From Hydrogenovibrio sp. JE_KL2 (GTDB taxonomy: Bacteria; Pseudomonadota; Gammaproteobacteria; Thiomicrospirales; Thiomicrospiraceae), in NCBI RefSeq assembly GCF_009296185.1, contig NZ_WBJR01000001.1, forward strand, positions 124,001 to 188,000: 64,000 nucleotides of DNA. Reading direction: 5' to 3'. The translations under genes and the position numbers were made by a program. The notes beneath the pieces were generated by a model that was not told the origin of the DNA, did no database searches, and was given only the letters and a program-made list of their open reading frames with translations. The first letter of the stretch is position 1; each line of letters begins with the position of its first letter. Shown piece by piece: positions 63,991 to 64,000 of this stretch.

Positions 63991-64000
63991 TCGTTGAATC

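Overview
The window comes from the chromosome of a gammaproteobacterium and contains core genes only: no phage, insertion sequence, CRISPR array or rRNA/tRNA gene was found. The surA-lptD/amgK-murU order, the type A RNase P RNA, the meso-diaminopimelate type of MurE and the moderate base composition all fit. My best guess is the Thiomicrospira/Hydrogenovibrio group. That is an inference from overall gene content, since no sulfur- or carbon-fixation marker lies in the window.

Layout. 1-6.3 kb: argD-argF (minus), divergent from ilvE plus a small zinc-ribbon gene, then an SbmA-type transporter and glnA with a sigma-54 promoter and an NtrC site. 6.9-11.6 kb: phoU-phoB-phoR convergent with a PiT phosphate transporter. 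Two divergent Pho boxes lie behind the transporter, and one faces an unlisted 41-codon exported peptide. 11.6-20 kb: ferredoxin, secreted DsrE-like protein, bolA, a membrane protein, and the minus-strand run lptD-surA-pdxA-rsmA-apaH. 20-23.5 kb: amgK-murU (MurNAc recycling), a HicA-like protein, a tiny lipoprotein, yaaA and a tiny membrane protein. 23.6-24 kb: rnpB.

24.3-37.2 kb is the first half of the division and cell wall (dcw) cluster: mraZ-rsmH-ftsZ-ftsL-ftsI-murE-murF-mraY-murD-ftsW-murG. ftsZ sits between rsmH and ftsL instead of after ftsA. 37.2-54.1 kb interrupts the cluster with an SDR enzyme, two chemoreceptors, lgt-thyA-folA, znuBC/znuA with a CobW-like gene, and sufBCDS with two small unknown genes. 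54.2-59.6 kb resumes it: murC-ddl-ftsQ-ftsA-lpxC. secA and argJ close the window.

The genes group into arginine, branched-chain and glutamine metabolism, phosphate control, envelope building (LptD, SurA, LpxC, Lgt, Mur enzymes), division, zinc uptake and sensing, and Fe-S assembly. Regulatory sites readable in the sequence are NtrC/sigma-54 at glnA, PhoB at the PiT gene and the small peptide, MraZ boxes at the dcw promoter, an IscR-type site at suf, and a probable attenuator ahead of argD.

The most striking unexplained signal is a 19-bp motif, AAAATCTRCCAGGTTGGGG. It occurs eight times with at most one mismatch to the consensus, plus one weaker copy. It is found on both strands, inside five different genes in three codon phases, at gene ends, and once as an inverted pair forming a hairpin after argJ. 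This is the pattern expected of a DNA-uptake-type signal.
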